A DNA stretch of 64,000 bases. It comes from Nymphaea colorata (Eukaryota > Streptophyta > Magnoliopsida > Nymphaeales > Nymphaeaceae). The stretch spans positions 15,267,289 to 15,331,288 of the forward strand of contig NC_045146.1 in assembly GCF_008831285.2 (NCBI RefSeq), given 5' to 3'. Made by a program: the position numbers and the translations under genes. Under the pieces are notes generated by a model, which was given only the letters and a program-made list of their open reading frames with translations, did no database searches and was not told the DNA's origin. Positions 36,420-48,589 of the stretch are shown here, piece by piece. Numbering within the stretch: the stretch's first letter is position 1; the number at the start of each line of letters is the position of its first letter.

Positions 36420-38876
36420 CTAGAATTTGACAGAGCACTCCGGAGGGAGGCCTTTGGGGAAGCGCTTGGCGTCAGAGCAATAGCTGTATGCCATGTACTT
36501 GTCCTGCAGAATGTGGATCGTCTTGTTGGTCCAAGAGTCGAGTTGAGGCACTTTGCCATGAAAGCTTTGAGGGGATGGTAGCTTGCAAATAGGGTTCTTG
36601 GAGGTAGCGGGGCACGGGATTGAGCTCATGTTGGCGTAGGAGGCGATGTAGGGAGCGTGGCTCCAGTTTATCGGCACGCGACCACCCTGAGTTGCCCAGT
36701 CCGCATTCCATATGCTGGCTTGGACAGTCATTGGCTGCCTTGTAGGAAATGGAATTCCAAAGCCCACGAGGTTGGGGAAGACTCTGATGGGCTGCCCATC
36801 GATGTATAGTCTGACCAATGCAGATAAAAGAATCCGTTATTACAACATGATATATTTTAGAGAGAAAGAGAAAGAGAAAGAGAGAGAGATCGGGTGTGCT
36901 CACATGATAAACCATGGATTCCAGAGGATGGTGTAGGTGTGGAATGCAGTCCTTGGATCAAACCAAAGATAGAACATCATCTCCCTCTCCCCTTTGCCTT
37001 GAATAAAGATGTTAGTAAGCAGTATGTAGGGTTGGCCCTTCAGGTTGCCCAAGAACTCAAAATCAATCTCATCATGGAAATTCCCTTCTGATGACATCTG
37101 CTTGTTCAATCACCACCAGAAATTAGTCGATACTTCTCCACAATTGGCAGTTCAGAAGATGAATGAGGAAAAAAGTCAGTTCTCAACAGTCAACATGAGA
37201 CCCCTATGGATCTCGATCAGAGATTCGGAATAACATCTGAGATCAGATTCCGCCCGTCCAGCATTCTGTTTTGAAATTAAGGGGAAAGATGCAGGATTTA
37301 GGCGAAGATTAAGAACAAATTTCCAATCTTCTGCAGTCTAAGTGCTTAAAGATTTAGACACTTTCTGGGTATGTTAAGTAGTGGAAACTGGAAAGCATGT
37401 ATTTAGATAATAAATTGAAGAGTCACAACATAATTTCTTGCGTTGAAGCTTCAGGGTTCTTCTGACATATACAGTTTTATTTAAACCAATATGGTTCTGT
37501 CAAAATGTGGCCATTTTCTTCAATTAAGTATAAATACATTTCAACAGATGCTAGCTGGCCCACGTTTGGAGATGGAAAGGTGGAACTAGTTGTGCATATA
37601 AATTTTTATTTAGGAGGAAGAATTTAATTTGCTCATGGTCTCACACGCAAACCTCACATTTTCTGTTCATCTGATACAGCCTTCCAGAAACATGCCAAAA
37701 AAAAGAAAAAAAATCCTTTGGTTGCATTCTATCTTTGAAAACGAGAACTTGTTCCCAGTATTGCCTTTTCTGGTCGAACTATTTCAAAAGCGTTTGCCCA
37801 AAGAGAAAGGGTGTTCCAGTTCATTACATCATTCAACCGGACAGACCTTGTAAGTGGCGACTCTGTGAATCTTTTAGAACTAATATTTCATGATGCAGAG
37901 TAAATTGAAACGGTAGAACCAGCTACTAAGAAGAGTTATATACAGTGTAGGTTCCATCTTCGAAGGAAAAAAAAGAGAGAGAGAGAGAGAAAAAGAAGAT
38001 AAAGAGAACAACCCAAAAAAATATAACCAAATCGAATGTTACAATTTTATTTCCAAGAAGTAAGAGGAACAATTTGTCCTTAAAAAGGGAATGATGTTGA
38101 GAACCTGTTTTGCTTGCTTCAACCGATTGAACACAACCAACATTCGAAAGACATTTAAAATTAGTACCGGAAACTACCTGCTGGAGGATAGACCTCCATC
38201 CCTTGTATTAAAATTAGTAGCAACCTTCTTCACTAGGTTAGATGTTCAAAAGTTGGAAGATCTTCAAGAAACAGGCACCACATTCAACCAATAAGTTGTG
38301 ATTCCAAACAGGAACAAGAGGAGTAGGAAAGGAAAGAAAAGATAGAAAAGAAGAAGAGCAAAGAAAAACAAAACCTACATAAAAGGAGGTGATTGTCCCA
38401 GAAGTATCGTCAGGGGGCAGTCGCATCTGCATATCCACCCGAGAGAAGAGGAACAGTTGCTTGGACCGGAGACCAGTGGCTACAAAGAAAGAAACATGGT
38501 TCAAAAATCACATTAAGTGCTTCACAGTCACCCCCTTCAAAACCACCGGAAAAGGGAAATGGAGATTTCAAACCAAATCGAAAACATCACTACAGAAATA
38601 GGCCTGATTGAACACATGAAACCCATCCTTTTGGTTACCTGAGTACCTATCCATCCGAATGTCGATGACATTGCCTCCATCTCTTATGGTCGCGTTGCCT
38701 GACCCTGTGATGTTCACCAGCTGAATGATTGGAACAGCAAAAGTAGGAGCGACGGAAGACAGTGACGCCGAGAGTAACAGCAGCAGGAGGAGGCGGCCGG
38801 ATTCAGGCCGAAGAATAGGGGACGGCAGAGACATTGGTAGCAGCAGCCTTAGCACTTCCTTTCTCAACCCAAGCAT
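36420..38876 (-). CDS. XTH: Xyloglucan endotransglucosylase/hydrolase, divergent (XTH-2)
   Basis: Second minus-strand XTH. Exons: 38876-38639, 38479-38379, 37097-36904, 36810-36420, giving 307 residues. From the first ATG the N-terminus is 14 residues longer than from the next ATG (38834). The later start puts the hydrophobic run ([17 protein letters not shown]) nearer the end and fits the TATA-to-ATG spacing of the sister genes, so 38834 may be the true start. The catalytic motif [11 protein letters not shown] is canonical (E123, E127). Oddities: the glycosylation site beside it is lost (N-L-K in place of N-x-S/T), one Asp is missing from [11 protein letters not shown] (here [10 protein letters not shown]), and YLWFDP is preceded by MM rather than MQ. 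The four C-terminal cysteines are kept and it ends ECSVKF. Intron 2 is about 1.3 kb. Family certain; activity may differ. Confidence 0.93.
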
Positions 38877-38913
38877 CGTTCAAAGGAACCTTGGTAGGAG
38901 CAAGGCTCTGCAA

Positions 38914-38920
38914 ATTTATA
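38914..38920 (-). promoter_or_regulatory. TATA box of XTH-2
   Basis: TATAAAT on the minus strand, about 40 bases before the first ATG and about 80 before the second (38834). Sister genes have 90-120 bases, favouring the second ATG. Confidence 0.7.
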
Positions 38921-38978
38921 AGAGAAATTTAAGGTCCAGGTGAGGTGAGCCCATAAGCTAATGAGCTGGAAAGAAATG

Positions 38979-38990
38979 CCCATCACGTCT
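38979..38990 (-). promoter_or_regulatory. Shared ACGT-core promoter element of XTH-2
   Basis: AGACGTGATGGG, identical to the element upstream of XTH-1, about 60 bases upstream of this gene's TATA box. Confidence 0.5.
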
Positions 38991-41259
38991 TTGATTCACC
39001 GGCACGCAGACTCTCCCTCTCACTGTCATTCTGTCCCTTGACTGACCCGCACGCAGACTCTCCCTCTCACTCCCTCTCTGAGCTGAACCTACAGTTAAAA
39101 CCAATCCAATGTATAGTATGTAACTATTACATAAAAAAAATTGCGTTCGTTTATTCTTTGTAGCTCATAAAATTTGATGCAGACATCAAAATTTACCGAT
39201 TCTTTTCTCATGTTCCTTTTTGTCATTCTGAAAAATGTGTGCAGCTTCTTCGCCGGCAGATGACCGGACGGCGGATTACAGATTATAATTATTCTTCTTT
39301 TGTTGCGTTGTGAGAAAATTGATTAAGATTGCTGAACATTCACATGATTGGACGGCGACATCCGCTTGCCCCCACACACATATATGGACAAGCGCATTAT
39401 GCAAACATCATATATGCATGTATATTAAATCGTGTTGAGCATCTTGATCACCAAAACGCGTGACAGCTGTGAGAAATTAACGAAGTTCAGCAAAAGCAAT
39501 CATCTGTGGTAGATTCAGATCTACGGGAAGGTGGGTGCCGCCGATCATGCTTTTTGTGCAAGCGGCCAAAAGAACCATGGCCAGATGTTAAGAGAGGGCC
39601 GGACAGACTTTAATTTATGTTTTTCTTTTATCTTCCTTTGTGCGTATTTTAATAATTAAAGAATTGTACGTAGGCAACGAAGAATCTGATTGGTAATAAC
39701 CATTTGATTATTAATGAGTCCTTGCACATGCACAGCGAACACCTTCTGTCACGTTGGTAGGGAAACAGTATGACGGTCAAGCAGACAATGACCATGAAGA
39801 CCTCTCACAAATTGATCTTTATTATATATATATAAGTTACAGAGACCACAATTACCATTTTAGACATAGTACTGTCTTTTTTGAAGGATGAATTTGAAAT
39901 TCATGTCATCTAAACAATTCATTTCCTTGTCACGAGCAAAAATATTAAGGTAGGTGAGGTTATCTATCGGCTTGAACATTTCTTATTTCTTTTATTTTTG
40001 GGCTTTTGGTTTACATTGAAGACTGAATGAGTAGCGAGCCATCTTCAATTCAACTCAACCAAGTGTTTCCTACTTTTAACCGTTCCAAATCCATAGCGCG
40101 CTAAGCGTTTACCCCTTCTAGACTCTACGGTAACTTCACCGCAGTAAAACAAGCAAAAGTAAGTTAAGCAACCAAAAGAAGGGAAGAAAATAAAGTTTTT
40201 TTTTTTTCATCTTGTCTTTTTAGGAGAGAGATCACCTTTTTTTTTTTTCTCACTTTACTGGTAGGGGTATTTTAGTCATTTACTCGTCGATCCGGGAATG
40301 ACTCGTGACTTTTCGAAATCTTGAACTGGAGAATAAAGTAAAATTTGAAGCGGGGATTGGAATTGGCGCCTTGTATCATGATAGGCGGCGATTTTACTGG
40401 GATTTTTAATTTCACTCGAGTCATGTGAACCATTTGTTGGTTGAATCAAGACAAAGCGAGCGCTAATCGCGAACTTGGAGAATCATGATAACGTTCAAGC
40501 GAAATGGGCATGACACCTGCAGAAGCCCCTAGATTTACATCTTCCCAGATTCTGCGCGTAACTTTAACGAAAATAACGCGTCGTAGCTCGGAGCGGGACA
40601 GACAGCAGAAGGTTTTTACATTTTTTTTTTACGTGTCTTTTGCACCATCATAAAAGAGTTCGGAAGAAATCAGAAAACAGCAACTAAAAACTTCATATGG
40701 TAGAGTAGAGAGCCCAAGTTTTTACTCAATCTCTTATGATTTTTTTATAGCGCAGAGAATGCTTTTGGTGTCTCGTTGAACTTGTGCATTAGTAACTTGA
40801 GAGGTAAAACATTAAAGTTCCTCATGTTTAAAATAGAAACTAGCTGTCTATTATCTCCTACTTCAAGCTACCAATCTTCTAAAAAGTAAACATTCTGAAT
40901 CTAAGAATCTATTCCCTAATTCTGTAAACGACCTTCAAGTGGTGGGGGAGGAGACCACATAATCTAATCTCTCAAGAGGTTGTCTACGAAGAATGGCTGA
41001 GATTGTTCATTGAACATTATCATTTAGAAGAATGAGCGAGAGTTTGTGCAACTTGTAAACATTATTCTCATTTCGCTGAAAACCGCAACAGGTGGAATGT
41101 TGGACTGAGGTGCGTACCTTTAGAAACATCAATCTTTAGGTGGGATAAAAAAAGAAAGTAAAATTTCACTCTACAGCCGGCACACCTCAAGAGAACATAA
41201 TCTCTTTTGTTCTTTCTTACCAACCATTTTGGCTGGTCTATTAAGAATGGAAGAAATAA

Positions 41260-42620
41260 TGGCAGACAACATTTTGGATACAATAAATTATTGCTCAACT
41301 TTTTTTAAAAGTTAAGTAAACAGGCATTCAATTTGGAAAAATTTCTCAAAGTGCCGCTTGCTAATTCAAAACGTCAATTTTTTGACATAAAGTAATAAGA
41401 ATGCCCTCAATAAAGAACCACTCATATTTTGGCTGATGACGAACAATTTTTCAAAAATTTTCAGATAGATATTTTTTTTTTGTCATTGATATTAAAAATT
41501 AACGTTTTCAGACATCAGTAAGCAGTTTATTGAGATTTTCTCTACAAATTTGAGCACTTGTTTGTTAAATTCGACGAAATGAGCACTGGTATATTATTTA
41601 TCAAAATATTAAAGTGCATTTTGTTGTTCTTTTTATTAAAAATATTGACTGTAGAATGGAGCATCATTGTCAAATTTATACCAATTTGTCTATCAACTGC
41701 AAGCTAGAGATGAATTAATTGCAAGCGTTTATTTTGTTCAATTAATGTTATTGGCCAAACGTTTCTATTATTCCTTAATTTAATTTAAAAATTAATTGCA
41801 ATTTTAAGAACATGACAGTAGCCTCTTCATTTTTCTAATTTCCACGAGAATCTTACTATCTTGAGAGCAAAATGTGGAACGGTGTGAATCTTTATCTTGA
41901 GGTCAACATCCGCTTTTGGGTTTTGAAGTAGCGACCTGAACATCAGGTCGGCCGGCAGCCAGTGGGGATCGAAGGCCGAAACCCAGCCCTTACAAATTTT
42001 AGGTCGAGCCTGGGCTAGAAAATTGAACGAGAGGACGTCATGTGTTTCTTCTTTTTCTTCAATAATATTTTCTTTCTTAAATTTTTTCTTTAAAAGTAGT
42101 TCGGAAAGGGTGCGGTATGACACTAGGAACAAGTGTTTAATAAATCTGTCAAAACAGGAGGACATTATGTGTTTTTTCTTTTTCTTCAACAATATCTTTT
42201 TTTTTCTCTTAAATTTATTCTTTAAAAGTTGTTTGGAAAGGGTGCACTATGACATTAGGAAGAACGAGTGTTTCATAAATCTGCAATAATTTTGACTTCT
42301 TGGTTGGCATTTTTAATAACAAATGACTTTAAAGTTAGTTCTAGAAGAAACCGCGCCTAGTTCTTGATTCATGTAAATTGTATTTTTTATACATTCTTTT
42401 TCTTATTAAAGCCTGCCACTTGAGCAATTCTTTTAAGTTTAGTATTCCGGTTTCAAGTTTTACCAGATCCAGCCTCTCTTTTTCTAATCTCTGCAAGCGT
42501 CCAGTCAACTTCAATCAATGGCGTCCAAATAACCTAAATTAGATCTTTACTTCAGTTGGTTTATAACAAAAACAAGATTTTATTGACCACCTCTTAACAG
42601 AAAAAAGTCACTAGTTCTTG
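41260..42620. repeat. Segmental duplication, copy 2
   Basis: Counterpart of 33490-35780 and shorter because it lacks the roughly 860-base stretch there. It contains its own local duplication at 42032-42287. Confidence 0.8.
42032..42287. repeat. Two-copy tandem repeat, about 128-bp unit
   Basis: 42032-42158 and 42160-42287 share ATGTGTTT-TTCTTTTTCTTCAA, TTCTTTAAAAGT, GGAAAGGGTGC and TATGACA in order. Copy 1 of the segmental duplication (near 34585-34640) has only one such unit, so the doubling came later. Confidence 0.8.
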
Positions 42621-43278
42621 TCATGTGCAAGTGCTCTCCCATCTTTCCCTATTAACATGAATATTGTCCCTTTTATTTTGAAGACTTGTTAAACCTTGGT
42701 CCTCGTTTGAAGCCTTTAGTTAAATATTGTTCTTGATTATACACTCGTCTCAAACTCTATTATGCCCTGATCTTGTTCACCTTAGTCATTGCCAAAACTA
42801 CTTAAATTTTGTTCATTTTTCTTTTTTTTTTTCACTTTAGAAATTTGTTATTTACTACGTGTTATATATACTCATATACTTCGAGGTTGCTAGCTGCCTC
42901 CGTGTGGTACGTTTAACTAGAGACATAATATTGAAAAGAAATCTACTTCGAGGTCGACAAGTCTCTTGAAAGGCGTAATCGATGAAAAGAGCATGTTCTA
43001 TCTTTGATTTGTTAATGGTGCTGCAGCCAAAAATGTTGGCATTCTGACTGTGAACATGACAGACTAGAGCATAATATTTAATGAAGGCAAGAGACATCCT
43101 TTACTGCGTGTCTGACGTGAATATGAAGCAGTAAAGAAGCTAATCAATATTATACTTTTGCAAACACATTAGAGATTATGCCGATTGCCAAATTTGTAGT
43201 CATATTTATTGGGATAAATCATCAAAAGTCATCAAAGTTAAGGGACCCGAAGACAAAGACAAACTTCATTCAATAAAA

Positions 43279-45250
43279 CTAGAATTTGACGGAGCACTCT
43301 GGAGGAAGGCCTTGCGGGAAGCGCGCTTTGTCTGCGCAGTAGTTGTAGATCATGTATTTTTTCTGCAGAGATTGGATGGTGCTCCTTGTTGCATTATCAA
43401 GCTGAGGAACTTTGCCGCTTCTGCTTCTAGAAATCATGCACCGAGAGTTCTTGGAGGTGGCCGGACAAGAGGTTGCCTGGAAGCTGGTGTAGGAAGCTAA
43501 GAAGGGTGCATGGCTCCAGTTTGTCTTCACTCTTCCTCCCTGGGTTGCCCAATCGTCAGCGTTCCATATGCTCGCATACATCCTCATATTTTGGCTCGTT
43601 GGGAACGGAATTCCCATTCCAGAGAGGTTGGGGAAGGCTCTGATGGGCTTCCCGTCCACGTAAATTCTGCATGCATGCAGGGATGAATGAGCACAGAGAG
43701 AGAGAGAGAGATAGAGAGAGAGAGATATATGCTTCATTACATGATGAACTGCGGGTTCCAAAGAATACTGTAGGTGTGGTATTGAGCTCTTGGGTCGAAC
43801 CAAAGATAGAACTGCATCTCCTTGTCGCCCTTTCCTTGAGCATAGATGTTAGTGTGAAGCACTATTGGTTGGCCGCTCACATTGCCCAAGAACTCAAGAT
43901 CAATCTCATCGTGAGCCGCACCTTGTGATGACATCTGCGGCGTCATTAACATTACAATATCTTCATATTAGAAGTTAAACTATAGCGTTTCATTCACAAA
44001 TGAATTGCTTTAGGTCTTTATATGTAACCAAAAGATTATTTATTCTCTTTCTAACTGTGCAAGAGCTTGGACTTCAGTCCGTAAATTTTAAGGGTACCGA
44101 GATCAGGATGAATAGACACGAAAAGTCATTGCCAGTTTGAATTAATTACGTGAAAGATCATTTAAGGGCGTTTGATGGCTTTGAATTTTAAATTAAAATT
44201 CTAAAAACAAAATTCCACTTGAAACTGGATTGGAATGAATATTTTAGTTCTAATTTTCTTTTGTATATGAGAGTTTGGAATTTTGATTTCAGAATTGAAA
44301 ATAGAGTCTTTGATAAAACAAAAAATAAAATTTTAGAATTGATGAATTAAAACTATTATGACATGGGTTCCAAAGAGAGATGATTTTTTTTTTTTTTAAT
44401 TCTAGAATCATAAGTAGAATCAGAATTCTAAAATTTTGATTCAAGAATGAACCTAGAGTTTCATAATCTAAATTATTTGTTTGACAACAAAATTTCCGTG
44501 TCATAAAAAACGAAAATTTTAATTTTAGAATTCCACAATTCCAACTTCATCAAACACCCTAAATTATATATAATACTTAACATCTTTCCTACGGTAGGAG
44601 GCGGTTGCCTTTAAGAGGGATGCTGTTCAATAGGAAGCAAAACTAAGAAGGTGAGCTAATCAGGTTTCTAATGTCAAAACTCGCTTTATCAAACAAGCTT
44701 TTCTTTTTAGCAGGCGATGTAAAATCATCTAGAGACGGTGTCGCCCATCGGCTGACCTGCTTGTTTAACTGCTACAAGCTCCGATCGGCGAATGGTAGAA
44801 ATGGGAAGGGAAAATCTTACGTAGAAAGTGGTGACCGTTCCAGCAGAATCATTTGCAGGCAATTTGATCTTCATATCCAGCCGAGCGAACAGGAACTGCT
44901 GCTTTGATTGGAAACCAGAGGCTACAGAGAGGACAAAAAGGAGAAAAGCAAACACCATTGAAACCTACAGCCGATCTTCCAAGCTAAAAAGAATCAAATG
45001 ATCAATCGGAGATTGCATGAGCATGTCATGCACATGCTTCCCCGGTCCGTCTGCTTTGTAGTTCGTTCTCACCTGAGGATTGGTCCAATACAAGATCAAT
45101 GGTGTTGCCTCCTTTGCCTACGATAGGATGGCCGCCGGTGATTTCTACCAATTGCATGATAGGAGCGGCAGAGGCGGCCGTGGCCGCAAGGTAAAGAGGT
45201 AGCGCTACCTGCAGAAGGAAGAGGAGTGCCGGATGGTTGAGCTGAGCCAT
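43279..45250 (-). CDS. XTH: Xyloglucan endotransglucosylase/hydrolase (XTH-3)
   Basis: Third minus-strand XTH. Exons: 45250-45073, 44921-44821, 43934-43741, 43666-43279, giving 286 residues, the same length as XTH-1. The signal peptide is [20 protein letters not shown]... ending AASA. Catalytic motif [11 protein letters not shown] (E103, E107) is followed by glycosylation site [25 protein letters not shown] and the C-terminal four-cysteine region follow, ending ECSVKF as in XTH-1 and XTH-2. Intron 3 is only 74 bp and TC-rich. Intron 2 (43935-44820) carries a Tourist-like MITE. The gene is head to head, across about 9.3 kb, with XTH-4. No lesions seen. Confidence 0.95.
44166..44559. mobile_element. 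Tourist-like (PIF/Harbinger) MITE in XTH-3 intron 2
   Basis: 394-bp AT-rich element with imperfect terminal inverted repeats: the left end GGGCGTTTGATGG mirrors the right end, which reads GGGTGTTTGATGA on the other strand, and the match continues inward into TTTTAAATTAAAATTCTA-like sequence. A 3-bp TAA flanks both ends, as expected for PIF/Harbinger target duplication. No coding capacity. Confidence 0.75.
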
Positions 45251-45350
45251 TAGTTTCCAGCCAGTCGACCGGAAAAACAGTGGTTGCCAAACGGAAACGA
45301 GAGGAGACCGGCTGCTGCTTGCACCTTAATTTGAAGAGAAATGCCTGCAC

Positions 45351-45357
45351 ATTTATA
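45351..45357 (-). promoter_or_regulatory. TATA box of XTH-3
   Basis: TATAAAT on the minus strand, about 100 bases before the ATG. Confidence 0.75.
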
Positions 45358-45424
45358 GCCCGGCGAAGACTGAAAGCGCGTTCCTTTGTGTTGAGAGAAT
45401 GGAGGACGATCAAAACAACCTGTG

Positions 45425-45433
45425 ATCACGTCT
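45425..45433 (-). promoter_or_regulatory. ACGT-core element of XTH-3
   Basis: AGACGTGAT on the minus strand, about 70 bases upstream of the TATA box. It is the nine-base core of the 12-mer found in XTH-1 and XTH-2. Confidence 0.4.
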
Positions 45434-46244
45434 CCCATTGATTGTCAACTACGTGACCACTAATCCCTGTGACCTGTCAAATCACTCGATCGTCAGAGTT
45501 AATCTACAATTTCCACCATCCTCTCTTTTCTCATGGGGCATCGGATCATGCTTGGGTCCCTCTATCTTTACTCGGGACGCCTGGATAGATGAGTCGACGG
45601 TGAAGATACAGGATCCGCTTGGACGCGGTCAGTTCTCATCACCAACTCGAGCAGTCTGTTTGCGGCCGATGAGGTCCCGTTGACGTCAAGCTGCTTTAGA
45701 GCGGGGAGGCCATCTAGAAAGAGGAGTGGATCCACTCATGAGCCGAGCTAATTCTTGCATTACGCGGTATATGCCTTGCATTAGGGGCCACGCCTTCTTG
45801 CATGCCTGCTTTTATTTACTCAGAAAAGCAATACAGTTGATAAATATTGGAATTAAGAAGAAGTGGAGAAGTCAAAAATTTATGGCCAAATTCTATGCTC
45901 GCTGTCACAATCCAACACACTTTTTTTTTTTTTTTGAATGGTAATAGGTCTCCAAACATGTTATGGAAACGTTATGGCTCGGAGGCACAGAAGGTAGTGA
46001 CATTTCTTAGGGGCATAGAAGGCAATGATTTTTCTTAAGAGCGGTTGAATGAACCACTTACCTTTAAATATGGAATTAAAGATTTTAAAGTCATTTTATT
46101 TTCAAAGTTTTTAAGAAAAATCAACCACACAGAGTAGGTAGAATTCCCCGGTATGGTCATTTGAAAGTGGGGATGATGAAAAACAGAAGCAAACTATCTG
46201 AAAGCAAAGGGCTTTTCCTTTTTGTCTTTTTTTCAGGATAATGG

Positions 46245-46792
46245 TATACAATTGTCATTTCTCCGGCACCCACAGGAGCAAAAAAAAAAGAGTTTAAGAA
46301 AGTTGTTCCCTAAAAAAAGACTTGCCGAAGCGTTAGGGACAACTTTGAATTGCTGAAGGTCATGTCACGTCGGAACAAAGCCTTGACAGCCCATTTTTGT
46401 CTCGGTAGAGTCTTTCAGTGGCATGTTTCGGTCCTTTTCCCCACCCTATAGTCAGTCTACTTTGCTTTGCCAAAGCTTTGCTTGCTCAAAGAGTCTCTCG
46501 GCCTCGCCTATGCTTGACCGTCTTTGAGTGAGGTCGCAGAAAGAACCCTCGCGTAGACCACAGTGGACATCACGAATGATTGAGTAGGCCTAGCATTTTG
46601 GAGCTGCTCCCAGCGCACACTATGGTGGAGGAGGTGAACGCGGTGCTGTGGTATGATAGCTGGGTCCTCTCCTCGTCCCTGCCCCCCGGCCTCTCACTTC
46701 CTTTCGTTCTTCTTGTCCGGGAAGCCTGTTTCGGCTTGCTCCACACATACTAACGAACTTCTTGAAAGAAAAGGAGAAATGACAATTGTATA
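46245..46792. mobile_element. Candidate non-autonomous DNA transposon with 20-bp terminal inverted repeats
   Basis: The left end TATACAATTGTCATTTCTCC is perfectly inverted at 46773-46792, giving a 548-bp unit. The inside is GC-rich for this region and has no long frame. ATAATGG-like motifs resembling the termini recur just outside (near 46803 and 46826), so target duplications are unclear. A chance 20-bp perfect inverted pair at this spacing is unlikely. Confidence 0.5.
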
Positions 46793-48389
46793 TTATTAGT
46801 GAATAATGACATACAATTTGTTATATGGATAATGGCATATCATTTGTGTATGGGTGTAGGCGTCGTAGCAGGCTCAGAGTCTACAAAAGATGCTCTCCTG
46901 AAATCCATTGGAAACAGACAATTGAAAAGGTTTGAGATTTGAGGAGCGCATGTCATCTCTATTGGCCTCCATTTTAGCAGACTCCGACTTTTCAAACCAA
47001 TTAAACTTTGGTATCTACTCTAAACTTGAATCCAAAATAGATATATTTGAATCAGAATCTAAATCCTAACATATCTGACTACACTTAGCTGTATCCTCCC
47101 CATGATCTTTGTGATTTATATTACTTGATCCAATGAGAATAGCAAGAGAACATATTATGCTTACATGCATGTAGAACTAAATCAATTTGGAGTAGATACA
47201 ATGTCTGAAAAAAACAAAATGAAAACCCAAATCAAATGCGGATCAGATCAGCAGTAAGTAAATTCTTACACAGCGTGAAGATACAATAGTACTAAAGTAG
47301 TGGATGCTTTGATTTGAATCAACCGGTCAGATAAAACCGGTCCACATGCAAATATATATGAAACGGGAATATGAACTTTGGTCAACTTGACCTAACAATA
47401 AAGAAAAAAAGAAATTCTGGATGTCCGCGTTGCCATTTGTGCAAGCCTTGTAAGCCATATTAATTAACCTAAGGCCGATGACTTTTTATTCGTCACTCCG
47501 TAGAATATAAATGTGCAATTCATCACAGCTGTGGACAGCAGCAATACATAGCCAAGCAGAAAACGAATGCTCATTTTGACTTTTTTTTTTTCAGAAAAAA
47601 AAAAGATTTTTGGAGATTTATATCAAATCCAACATATTTGGCAGCAGAGAAATGCAATTTAAAAAGAAGGGTAACTTGCATCTTATGTCCTTGTATCATT
47701 TTTATGAAAGGGTTCAATCAACCCCAATGCAAGTCAGAGGCAAGAGGAATGAGGAGGGCCTTCTGACTTCGTTGGGGGCAGTGGAATAAGCTCCGGCTCA
47801 CCGGAAAAGGGCTCATTTCAACGGTTGAGGTCAAGTTGATCCAGTCTTTTCATCGCCGCAACAAGCAATCTACTCGATTAAAAAATAAGTTGAGTGGACA
47901 TCATGTTCCATTTTAAAGTTTTGGAAAGAAGAGTTCTAGCTTTCTAGCTAATGACAACTTTAGAGATAAGCTCCGCATGTTTCATCTGAAATTTTGTACT
48001 AAGAACATCCACATTGGAACGAGCGCCCTAGTGAAGGGCCTCATATTAAAATTTTATCATTGCCACGAAGCGAAGTTGGACAGGCTGTTAAGTAGATGAA
48101 GATCTCACTAATAAAGTCGCGAATTGTCGCTTTGCAGTTTGAAGTGCTAATCTCGTTGTGGCGTTTACCTCCGTTCCTGAGCATCTGATTCACATAGAAT
48201 TAGAAATCCATGACAAAACAAATGTCATGCCATATTTTTAAATGTGTCATGTTTCCTGAGGCCAATTTTTGGTTTATATCTTAGTATTGCCAGCCTTGCA
48301 GTATTGTGGAAAATATGTTAATTGTTGTTATAAAAGAATTAAAATAAAAGCTAATCAAACAGTTTATAATTAATTTACATATATTTCTT

Positions 48390-48394
<5 letters not shown>

Positions 48395-48449
<55 letters not shown>
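48395..48449. repeat. Microsatellite (AT)n
   Basis: Pure AT run of about 55 bases. Confidence 0.97.
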
Positions 48450-48451
<2 letters not shown>

Positions 48452-48589
48452 CATCTGAAATTCGAACTCATGAACTGCAATATTGAATGGATTATAGCAG
48501 AAAGATTATTTGTTGTACGTAATGAAATTCAAGCAAACCATCATTGGTTCGGATAATCTCAGTTCGTCAAACTGACATGACATGCTGAA

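Larger units (their letters stand above)
38877..43278. other. XTH-2 promoter and XTH-2/XTH-3 spacer
   Basis: After the XTH-2 promoter (to about 39100, with a repeated CACGCAGACTCTCCCTCTCAC) the spacer is AT-rich. 41260-42620 is the second copy of the segmental duplication. The minus frame at 42855-43097 and others match nothing I know. Confidence 0.6.
45434..48589. other. Left part of the divergent XTH-3/XTH-4 spacer
   Basis: No gene recognised. It holds a candidate inverted-repeat element (46245-46792), whose inside is richer in GC than the surrounding DNA, and an (AT)n run at 48395-48449. Confidence 0.55.
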
